This document shows positions 34,675 to 43,179 of a stretch of DNA of 64,000 nt, in pieces; position 1 is the stretch's first letter; every line of letters starts with the position of its first letter. A model generated the notes under the pieces. That model ran no database searches and was not told where the DNA came from. It worked only from the letters and a program-made list of their open reading frames with translations. The stretch spans positions 40,207,637 through 40,271,636 of the forward strand of contig CM060323.1 in assembly GCA_030674155.1 (NCBI GenBank), in the 5' to 3' direction. A program made the translations under genes and the position numbers. The DNA is from Stramonita haemastoma (lineage: Eukaryota > Mollusca > Gastropoda > Neogastropoda > Muricidae).

Positions 34675-35150
34675 ATGAGCAACAACGAAAGTGAAGAGGA
34701 AAGGCGAACTTTCCAACCAAGAAGAAAAGGAAAAAATATTCCATTACCTTCCAAGTTGGACATCTGGTGATTTGCATAGCAACTGGAAAAAAAAACAAAA
34801 AACAAACTCGAATGCTTTCTTTCGGAGAGCTATAAAATTGGTACTGAACTGAAAGATGAACATCAAGAATTTAGAACAGCAACTTTTTTTTTTCCTGTGT
34901 TGGATCTGAAGGTTTGGATATTTTCGAAGGTTTGTCCTTTGCAAGTGAAGAAGAAAGACAGAATCTGGATGTAGGTCTGCAGAAATTTGAAGAATTCTAC
35001 ATTGGAGAAAAGAATGAAACATATGAATCTTATGTCTTTTACATGAGACATCAGGCTGTAAGACAATCTGTTGAACAGTATGTTTGTGACTTGAGGAGGC
35101 TAATCAAGTCTTGCAATTTTGGCCCTGTATTGTAAGAGACTTCTGCAAGA
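34675..35150 (+). pseudogene. Decayed Ty3/gypsy-like gag fragment
   Basis: From ATG 34675 a short acidic/basic N-terminus leads to 'PLPSKLD' and then frameshifts. The best-preserved part is 34914-35135, about 73 residues. It has the gag-type order of an acidic 'EEE' segment, then 'KFEEFYIGEKNETYESYVF', then 'QSVEQYVCDLRRL' and Lys-Ser-Cys-Asn-Phe. That layout is typical of the capsid region of K02A2.6-like Ty3/gypsy elements in invertebrates. Poly-T and poly-A insertions break the frame upstream and a TAA ends it. No pol follows. It is related in layout to, but clearly diverged from, the gag of the 37.6 kb element. Confidence 0.6.
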
Positions 35151-35151
35151 T

Positions 35152-35310
35152 CAAGTAAAGTCAAAAACACTTTGATCATCCCCTGAAGGGCAATTGCAAT
35201 ACTGACAGACATCGATACGAACCATTGTCAAAAGACTCAAGACGGTAACATTTCATATTTGTTAAAACATTCTATGATAGCTTCAAATAAAAAATATCAC
35301 AAACTCTCAT
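35152..35310 (+). repeat. Dispersed repeat, uninterrupted copy
   Basis: Matches the two flanks of the SINE-split repeat at 2505-3005, giving the empty-site version of that locus. Confidence 0.6.
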
Positions 35311-35321
35311 GTACGTACCTA

Positions 35322-35387
35322 AGCGCGGGCGCGCACGCGCGGGCGCGCACGCGCGCGCGCGCACACACACACACACGCACACGCACG

Positions 35388-35439
<52 letters not shown>

Positions 35440-35498
35440 AACATACACACACACACAGTGCTTATCCCATTATCCTCGATGTAAAAGAATAAAATGAA

Positions 35499-35573
<75 letters not shown>
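35322..35573. repeat. Compound (CG)n-(CA)n-(GA)n-(CA)n microsatellite with SINE end
   Basis: Alternating C/G purine-pyrimidine sequence (35322-35361) passes into CA (35362-35391), then an (AG)n tract (35391-35440), then a 35-bp SINE family B 3' end (35457-35500), then a (CA)n tract (35505-35573). Confidence 0.9.
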
Positions 35574-35578
<5 letters not shown>

Positions 35579-35975
35579 TCTTTCGGATGAGACTGTAAAC
35601 CGACGCCCGTGTGCGAACGCACGTAGAACATCTTGCACACACGTTAAATCCTGTTCCGCCTTTCGTAAGAGTAGGCCATTGTGTGCCGGTGGAAACAGAT
35701 GACAATATTTACACAATTGCATACACACGGGGACTGGATGAAATAAAGCACATGAGCGCTTATCCCATTATCCTCGATATAAAAGAATAAAATAAAATAA
35801 AAAAATAAATAAAAAGACACGCACACACGAAAAGTCCTTCGGATGAGACTTTAAACGAGGCCCCGGGTGTGAACGCACGCAAAAAACATCTTGCGCACAC
35901 GTTAAATCCTGTTGCGCTTTTCGTAAGAGTTTGCCATCGTGTGCCGGTGTCTGCTGGGACTTGAAACCCCACACC
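35574..35975 (+). mobile_element. Two truncated SINE family B copies, head to tail
   Basis: Copy 1 (35574-35812) has 'cggatgagactgtaaaccga', 'gaacatcttgcacacacgtt', 'gtaggccattgtgtgccggt', then 'agcacatgagcgcttatccc' and an AT-rich tail. Copy 2 (about 35826-35975) restarts at 'aaaagtccttcggatgagac' and breaks off after 'tgccatcgtgtgccggtg'. Together with the tail at 35457 this makes three partial copies in the same direction, each separated by a microsatellite. Confidence 0.7.
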
Positions 35976-36885
35976 CCTATTTTTTTTTTTTTTTTTTTAA
36001 ACTCTGCCACTTTATAACTACCACTTCCCATCAGAATTTGACTTATAGTTATAACGATTCTAAGAACATGACAGAGAATTCAGTTTTCAAAATTGCTGTG
36101 TATATTATAAAATCACTGAAACTTAAAAACAAAATTATTCCCCATTCATAATTAAGAAGTGTTTTGCTTACAATACATTCTTTGAAACTATATGAACATT
36201 TCATGTTTGTGTGCTTATACTGCATTTAAAGCATTCTGTTGTGTAGTCTAATTGCTCACCATATCATTAGGCTTATCTTATGTGTACCTCTTGTTCATGT
36301 GGGCTAGATGGTCCGCAAAAAACGAATAAACCGTTTTTATTGTTATTGTAACAAACCACCACCCAGTAGACCTACCTCACTGCGCCATGTTTTGTCTTTC
36401 AGGTGGAGATAATTCTCGATCCTTGAACCTTATTTTTCTTTGTTTGAGGGGGGTTGTCGTTTTTTCCAGTTACTGGGGGGTTTTTTGTTTGTTTTGTTTG
36501 TTCTTTTCTTTATTGTTGGGTTTCTTTTAGGTAGATAATTTAGCCTTTTGTATTAGGTAATCAGTGCAATCAAACTGCAGTGCTGTATTGTAATACCTAC
36601 TGTTCCGTCCAATATTTATTGGTAGAAATTGTTGCAGACGACATTAGGCCGATGAGGTCAATTTCACTTGTTAGCTGTCAGTAGTTATGCTAACAGGTTA
36701 AGCCTATTGGAATACAAAGCTATTGTATGATCCAAACCAATTTATGGATTTCGTATCCTAGACTGTGACCGTATTAAGAAAGTGCGACAGACAATTAACT
36801 AACAACAATAGTGAAATTTGACAAAAGAAAGCGGTCTTACGAAGGAACGAGACTGAAGTCAACACAGCAGTAGATCTAGTCTAGA

Positions 36886-37052
36886 TCTGGTGGTATGCAA
36901 TGACATTGATTTTACTTTGTAGTGTCTTTTTCTGGACTTTTTGTTGGTTTTTGTTTTCGTTTGTTCGCCATCTGGTGGTTTGCAGTGACATCAATTTTAT
37001 TTTGTAGGTTTTTTTTCTTTATTTTTGTAGGATTTTGTTTTCGTTTGTTCTC
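36886..37052. repeat. Two-copy tandem duplication, about 84-bp period
   Basis: 'ctggtggtatgcaatgacat' at 36886 and 'ctggtggtttgcagtgacat' at 36970 start two copies. Each ends with 'ttttgttttcgtttgttc'. The second has extra T-rich sequence. Confidence 0.8.
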
Positions 37053-37200
37053 CCCCCCCCCCCCTTTTTTTTTTTCAATGGAGAATTAGGTGGTAGGCCT
37101 AGTGGATGAGGTAAATACAATGGATTGATGGTGCTCAGGTTCCTGAATTAAAAAAAAAATGTTTTGTAGGTAAACTGAAGCAGTTCGGTGTGTGTGGTGA

Positions 37201-37263
37201 TGGCAGTTTGTGTGTGTGGGGTGTGTTGTGTGTGTGTTGTGTGTGTGTGTGTGTGTGTGTGTG
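37201..37263. repeat. (TG)n microsatellite
   Basis: Imperfect then pure TG dinucleotides. Confidence 0.9.
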
Positions 37264-37624
37264 TTTTAATTTGCCTTTTTTTTTTAAACTGATTTCCTTT
37301 TTTTCAGACGTGTTTGTCCACTAATCGAATTGTTGTACATCTTAACCAACACAGATAACTTAACCACTGAATCATTTTAGTCCTATTTTAAGACTGCTGA
37401 GAAGAATGGTTATGTAATACATGTTCAGAGTAAGTGAATATCATCATTTTATATTATAACGTGGAGTAGGGCCTATACGTTGCTTTTTTCAGGAGGGGGG
37501 GTGGTGGTGGGTGGGGTAAAAAGCAGTATAAGTTTTGTCTAAAGTTGCTCAATATTGTCAAATGATATCTTCTACTTGTCACTTTTAGAAGGCCTAACAA
37601 GCCCTTAAAAGTATTTGTAGTATG

Positions 37625-37806
37625 TGTTGTGTCCAAAGCCTAACTGAAATTGAAAGTAGATTGTAATATGTAATATGAGTTATTTCCCGTGAATAAAAGG
37701 TAACTTCCGGTATCCACGTTGTTCAGTTTTTATTGTGCGCAAGCCTTATGTTTGTATTTTGAATGTATTAGGCCACTAGCTGGTCATTCTCAAGAGAAAC
37801 ATAACA
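37625..37806 (+). repeat. 5' LTR of the gypsy element
   Basis: 182 bp, from TGTTGTGTCC to AACATAACA. It contains 'gaataaaagg' (TATA/polyA-like) near 37691. Compared with the 3' LTR it differs mainly in two short blocks, near 37711-37716 and 37741-37748. Confidence 0.95.
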
Positions 37807-37852
37807 ACTGGCGACGAGGTAAAAGTTCGTTTTTCAAGTATACATCATCCAA

Positions 37853-38457
37853 ATGGCGACAAGTCTGCCAAACTTTGAACATTTTCACATCTACCAAGAC
37901 AATGAAAACGTTGGCACACGTTGGCGGAAATGGCTGTCAAAGTTCGAAAATCTTGTGTGTGCTTTGGACATTACAAGAGATGCTCGAAAAAAAAGCCCTA
38001 CTCCTTCATTACGGAGGCGACGAAATCTACGAAATTTACGAATCTTTCTCTGACGAGAAAAAGGGGATCGGCGCAACCACGGACGACGAACCAAACGAAT
38101 ACAACGTGCTCAAGACATCTTTCACTGAATACTTCACCCCAAAGAAGAATACCAGCTACGAACGTCTGAAGTTCAGAGATGTGCACAAAACACAGTGAGA
38201 CAATTGACAGTTTCCATACTCGACTCCGTGCATTAGCAATAAACTGCGATTTTCACGATACAGACAGTGAAATTTTGACACAAATTTTGCATGGTTGCAC
38301 ATCGTCTAGGCTGAGGAGAAGAGCACTTAGGGATTCGTTTACTTTGGACCAGATACTTTCTGAAGCACGATCTCAAGAGCTATCCGAAGCTAGAGCTACA
38401 GACAGACCTAGAATACAAAGGCAAAAGAACACATGCAAAATTCTACGTCGTCAATAG
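37853..38457 (+). pseudogene. gag of the gypsy element, frameshifted
   Basis: ATG at 37853 opens a capsid-like sequence (Met-Ala-Thr-Ser-Leu-Pro-Asn-Phe-Glu) with a Trp-Arg-Lys-Trp segment typical of gypsy gag. The frame is lost at an A8 run (37987-37994) and resumes in a second frame with 'YFTPKKNTSYERLKFRD'. It is lost again near 38190 and resumes with 'HSETIDSFHTRLRALAINC'. It ends at 38457. No Cys-His zinc knuckle is found after it; the sequence joins abruptly, near 38405, to what looks like the C-terminal part of the protease. The protein would form the particle shell; this copy cannot do so as it stands. Confidence 0.85.
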
Positions 38458-40510
38458 TGACAAGAAAACAGATAGTCTTATCTGCGCAGACACTGCACAA
38501 GCTTTGGGACTGATACAGTTCGCATTCACTGCAAGCCTGAATTTGGACACATCTGCCCAATCAAAAAGTTCCATCGCTGACAACTTCACAGAACTTTTTG
38601 ATGGTAAACTAGGACACATCAAAGGTACAAAAATCAAACTGCACGTGGATCCTGAAGTACAGCCTGTTGCCCAACAGCACCGACGTGTTCCATTCCATCT
38701 TCGAAAACAGGTGGAGGCTGAACTGAAGAAACTTCAAGATTTGGACATCATCGAGCCGGTAACTGGACCAACTCCCTGGGTCAGCCCTATTGTGTGCGTC
38801 CCCAAGAAACGTGAGGGAGAAGTTAGAGTGTGCGTTGATATGCGCGAACCAAACAAAGCAATAGGTAGAGAAAAACATCCTATGCCAACACTCGACGACT
38901 TGATTGCAGATCTGAATGGGGCTACAAGGTTCAGCAAACTTGACATGACTCAAGCCTATCATCAGCTGGAAATTGACGCAGACTCTCGTCAGATCACTAC
39001 ATTCTCGACTCACGTTGGATTGTTCAGATACAAAAGGCTGTTATTTGGAGTCAATGCAGCTTCAGAAATTTTCCAAAATGCCATATCCAATGTACTGCAT
39101 GACATTCCTGGTGTTAGAAATCTGTCTGACGACATCATCGTTTTCGGGGCTACTCAGCAAGAACATGACAGGAGCTTGAAGAAGACACTTCAACGCTTAC
39201 AAGAGGTGGGAGCAAAACTCAACCGCAAGAAATGCGTTTTTTCTGCGTCCGAGCTGACATTCTTTGGCCATGTGTTTGGAAGAGGGGGGATGACCGCAGA
39301 TCCTGAGAAAACCAAGACAATTCTCAATGCCCCTGCACCTACAAACATCGCTGAGCTCAGATCGTTTCTCGGTATGACTCAGTACATGGCTAGATACATT
39401 CCTGCGTATGCGACAATCACCAGTCCACTGCGTGAACTACTCAAGAAAGATGTGGGTTGGACCTGGTCAGCAGCTCAACAGGCGGCGTTCGAAAAGCTGA
39501 AAGAAATGCTCACCTCAAGCCCAGTCATGGCGTACTTTGATCTTGCTAAAGAAACGTCTATCCTGGTGGATGCTAGCCCAGTTGGTCTTGGGGCGATTCT
39601 CGTCCAAGACAACAAGGCAATCTGTTACGCGAGCCGAGCGCTCACTGACGTCGAAAAACGCTACTCACAGACAGATAGAGAGATGCTTGCTGCTGTCTAT
39701 GGAATTGAACATTTCCACTGGTACGTGCAAGGAGCTCCATTCAAACTCATCACCGACCACAAACCACTGCTCGGGATAGTCAAAAGCCGAAACCCAACAA
39801 CAGCCCGAATTGAGAGATGGCGTCTTTGACTCATGCCGTACGAGGTCGAATTCGTGTACAGGCCAGGCAGAAATGAACAAAACCCAGCTGACTACATCAG
39901 CCGGCATCCTCAAACAACACCTGCCAGAGACAACGCTGGTGAGGAATACATTGCATTCCTAGCTAAATTTGCAGTACCGAAAGCAATGACGCAAGACGAT
40001 GTTCGAGCTGAAACTCAGAAAGACCCTCAGCTCCAGAGAGTTATGCAGGCAGTCCAAACTGGACAATGGAGAAGTGATATTTCAGACTTTGCACGATTCA
40101 AAGACGAGTTATCTGTGCATGATGGACTTGTTCTTAGAGGTCATCGTCTCGTACTTCCTCAATCACTTCAGAACCAAGCCATAGACATTGCTCACCAGTC
40201 ACACCAAGGTATTGTGAAGACCAAGCAACTGATCCAGGAAAAAATCTGGTTTCCTGGTATCGACAAACTGGTTGAGAATACTGTGAAGTCATGTATTCCA
40301 TGCCAGGCCACGTACAAAGGACCAACACAGAGAGAACCTCTCCAACCAACACCACTCCCTTCAGGCCCATGGGTAGCGGTGGCGATTGACTTCGCTGGAC
40401 CGTTTCCATCGGGAGAATACGTGTTGGTGGTCACTGATGAATACAGTTGATACCCAGAAGTGGAGATCGTCTCATCCACTTCAGAAAGGACCATACTTCC
40501 CCATCTGAAT
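38410..40510 (+). pseudogene. pol of the gypsy element: RT, RNase H and partial integrase
   Basis: One frame runs from about 38410, with TGA stops at 39827-39829 and 40448-40450. It starts with a protease C-terminal remnant. The reverse transcriptase follows with 'FSKLDMTQAYHQL' (near 38931) and 'NLSDDIIVFG' (near 39118), the Asp-Asp catalytic pair of this group. RNase H has 'SILVDASPVGLGAIL' (near 39560) and 'TDREMLAAVYGIEHF'. The integrase zinc domain has the His-His-Cys-Cys set between about 40195 and 40305. The catalytic core starts at 'VAIDFAGPFPSGEY' (first catalytic Asp) and is cut off near 40510, so the second Asp and the Glu are missing. The TTG at 38504 is not a true start. The copy is dead in cis. 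Confidence 0.9.
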
Positions 40511-40614
40511 TCAAATTAACGCACAATGCATATCTTCCTCAAATTTTCGAGTTTCGGATGTTACTCTTTGACAATTCATTTTCATTGTAATTGTCCATTC
40601 AAGTTGAGGAGGGA

Positions 40615-40802
40615 TGTTGTGTCCAAAGCCTAACTGAAATTGAAAGTAGATTGTAATATGTAATATGAGTTATTTCCCTTGAATAAAAGGTAACTTCCGG
40701 TTCCAGCCAAGTGCCACGTTGTTCAGTTTTTATTGTGCGCTGTACGTTTGTATTTTGAATGTATTAGGCCACTAGCTGGTCATTCTCAAGAGAAACATAA
40801 CA
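40615..40802 (+). repeat. 3' LTR of the gypsy element
   Basis: 188 bp; near-identical to the 5' LTR apart from two short replaced blocks and one substitution near 40679. Confidence 0.95.
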
Positions 40803-40892
40803 GTATGGTTTGTTCTTTCCATCATTACTGTTGGAAGTTCAACTGACCTGCACACCCCAATGGGGTAAAAGAAATAAAAATTGTTCACTATA

Positions 40893-41845
40893 CCAGCCGC
40901 CATGGTGCAGCCATGGTGCAGTGGTTAACGTCTTGGATTTCGGACTGGACGGTCACGGGTTCGAATCCCATGAGTCATCGGGATGTTTCAGACTGGGGCT
41001 GGCTCCTACCCATAGTGAGTGGGCTGTGGGCTCAGTGGGAATACTGGGACCACATAGTAGAGCTTTATCCATTGTACGGATGCAAATTTGAAATTTGCTC
41101 AAATTACCTAACCAACACTGCAGGTGACTGTACCTCCCGGGGCCCGGTTGACGCCGGGATATATTATGATAGTAAGCGCAGAGAGCAACCCTGCCAAGTA
41201 GTCTCAAAGCATATGCACTTCCATAGTAGCATCATTACATCATCCTCATTACCATTGATCATCATGCAATTATTAAAAAAAAATTGCCTCTGATATGGTA
41301 GCCCCCCCATTGCTCTGGTCTCATGGTGACCTCAGATTCGGTTTACCCATACACCTCTGTGCCTATGGTTTGTGTCAAAGCCTTTAGGGCTGGAGTTGGT
41401 GTGGGACCAGAGTTGTAGGGACGTTGTCGTGGTCACCACCTTAGGTGGGTGACTTACTCATTAAAAAAAATTCTTTTATATAATGGGATAGGCACTCTTG
41501 TGCTTTTTTACATCTAGTCCCCGTGTGTATGCAGTTTTGTAAATGTCATCTGTTTCCACTGGCACATGATGGTCTACTCTTACTCAGTCTGGCTCCGCAA
41601 CTGAGCTCCTGCGTATGATAGCTCAGAACAGGTACCACTGAACACCACCAAAGTGACCCAGCAGCAGTGCAGGGCCCTCTGGCTGGTGGCCCCCTGATAT
41701 TGATGGGCTCCCTGTGGACTCCTGACTCTGAGGATGAAACATAACAAATCTGGGTATAGCTGTGGCGGGGAGATTGAAATGAGCGGCGTGGGAACAGCAG
41801 GTCGGGGACGTTATAGAAGATGAGGCTGCAAAAGTAAGTTGGTGG
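40893..41845 (+). mobile_element. Family C repeat, plus strand, with a nested SINE
   Basis: It starts with a tRNA-like head: 'ccatggtgcagtggttaacg' (box A-like) and 'acgggttcgaatcccatgag' (box B-like). Then come 'gggctggctcctacccatag', 'cccggggcccggttgacgcc', 'tcatggtgacctcagattcg' and, after the interruption at 41461-41578, 'ctcagtctggctccgcaact' and 'ggccctctggctggtggccc'. It is the full-length counterpart, in reverse, of 21105-21966. Confidence 0.8.
41461..41578 (-). mobile_element. SINE family B, 5'-truncated, nested in the family C repeat
   Basis: On the minus strand it reads 'gtagaccatcatgtgccagt', 'ggaaacagatgac', then 'agcacaagagtgcctatccc' and an A-rich tail, as in other family B copies. 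It is flanked by the 8-bp repeat CTTACTCA (41453-41460 and 41579-41586), present once in the uninterrupted copy, so the insertion has a target-site duplication. Confidence 0.8.
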
Positions 41846-41929
41846 AAACCTTTTATTTTTAGAGCCACTGTTTGTTCAGACTTCAATCCCTTTCCAGTCT
41901 CCATTAAGACTTAAAACTGAGATCCCGGG

Positions 41930-42290
41930 AGAACAGGATAGCCTTGTAGTTAGAGCATTGAGCTCATGATCTGATGGTGCGGGTTTGGGTTCAAAACACC
42001 ATCAAAACTTCCGTTCCAGGGAATTTTTTTCCGCTTTGAGTAAGCATGAGTACTGACGCCACTTCCTGAAAATCCTTTGGATGAGACTATAAACCAAGGT
42101 CCTGAGTGTGAAGGCACGCAGAACATCTTACACACATGTCAAAACCTGCCCCACCTTTGGAAGAGTAGGCCACAGCATGCCAGTGGGAAAAGAAATGCAT
42201 GCACACTAGTGTCACAGAAGTCAGAATGTGGCCGTCTTCATGGTGGGCAAATACAATTTTAGAAAATGCATGTGCACTGGTGTTCTGTTT
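41930..42290 (+). mobile_element. SINE family B with the shared 3' module
   Basis: The head 'atagccttgtagttagagca' and box B 'gggtttgggttcaaaacacc' are followed by the body 'tggatgagactataaaccaa', 'gcagaacatcttacacacat' and 'gaagagtaggccacagcatg'. It then passes into the 3' module 'gaagtcagaatgtggccgtc' / 'tcatggtgggcaaatac'. Confidence 0.7.
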
Positions 42291-42374
42291 AGACATCATC
42301 CATGAAGTCAGAATGCATCATTACATCATCCTCATCACCTTTGATCATCATGCAATAATAAATGGTGGGCGGGG

Positions 42375-42780
42375 GACGGGTTAGCCTGGTAGTCAGAGCA
42401 TTGCGCTTGCAATCCAACGGCCTGGATCAAGCTCAGGTTCAAGCTACCACCAAAATACCCGTTCAAGGAGTCTGTAACGATTCCACTCTTCCAGAAGTCT
42501 TGGCTGAGACTATAAACCGAGGCCCAATGTGCAAACACATGCAGAACATCTTGCACGCATGTTAAAACCCATTCTACCTTTTGGAAGAGAAGGCCATTGT
42601 GTGCCAGTAGGAATGGATGACAAAGTTTTAAAAACACATACACACACACACACACACACACTGGTGTCGTGTGTAGACTTCAACCCCAAAGTTAGAATGT
42701 GGCTACCTTCAAGGTGGGTAAACATGGTCGTGTCCACAAAATCTGACTGTTGCTATAAGAGCTCTAGCTGAAAGGGAAAA
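42375..42780 (+). mobile_element. SINE family B with the shared 3' module
   Basis: The head 'gttagcctggtagtcagagc' and box B 'gctcaggttcaagctaccac' precede the body 'gagactataaaccgaggccc' and 'gagaaggccattgtgtgcca'. A (CA)n tract at 42638-42660 follows. The 3' module begins at 'ggtgtcgtgtgtagac' and ends 'gctctagctgaaagg'. Confidence 0.7.
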
Positions 42781-42829
42781 ACAAACAAACAAAAACCCCC
42801 TAACCAAAATATGGTGGCATACACAATTA

Positions 42830-42945
42830 TGACATCAACTCCGCAGTAAGAATGTGGCTACCTTCATGGTGGGTAAAAATGGTCGTGTCCACAATATCTC
42901 ACTGTTGCTATAAGACTTCTAGCTGAAGGGAAAAAAAAAAAAAAT
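42830..42945 (+). mobile_element. Repeated 3' module, partial copy
   Basis: Matches the preceding SINE's 3' module: 'gaatgtggctaccttcatgg', 'gggtaaaaatggtcgtgtcc', and 'cttctagctgaaggg' followed by an A-run. It may be a local duplication of the preceding tail. Confidence 0.6.
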
Positions 42946-43179
42946 GGTGGCATACACAGTCTCACCATTGGTGAACCTGGGAACTGTAGCCAGTGCATGT
43001 TTTACAGATCTGATTTTGACCAATTACTGCTTATATTTTTAATGTTTGGGTTTTAGCATTTTCTGTATGTTGTTAACCGTCAGTATTTTAATTCATATGT
43101 TTGTCTAGGTACTTTGATCCAGTTTTCTGGGGACAAGGACAGTTACTGCGAATGATGGACCAGAGTTCATCAAAAGAGG

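Larger units (their letters stand above)
35980..37620. other. Intergenic DNA, no gene recognised
   Basis: No exon is supported. A tandem pair and a (TG)n are listed separately. T-rich runs are common. Confidence 0.45.
37625..40802 (+). mobile_element. Ty3/gypsy LTR retrotransposon with internal deletions
   Basis: Two direct LTRs (37625-37806 and 40615-40802), both TGTTGT...AACA, are flanked by the 5-bp target duplication GTATG (37620-37624 and 40803-40807). A primer-binding-site-like 'tggcgacgaggtaaaag' follows the left LTR by two bases, and a purine tract 'gaggaggga' precedes the right LTR. The order of domains is gag, reverse transcriptase, RNase H, integrase zinc domain, as in the Ty3/gypsy group. 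At 3.18 kb it is much shorter than usual. The nucleocapsid/protease part and most of the integrase core are missing, and the coding frames carry two frameshifts and two stops. It cannot encode a full set of proteins. Confidence 0.95.

Noticed and set aside
38609..39013. Minus-strand frame of 134 residues in the gypsy element
   Set aside because: Antisense of the reverse transcriptase; no motif of its own.
40910..41000. Possible genuine tRNA gene at the family C head
   Set aside because: Box A and box B resemble a tRNA, but the cloverleaf arms do not pair and the sequence continues as a dispersed repeat.
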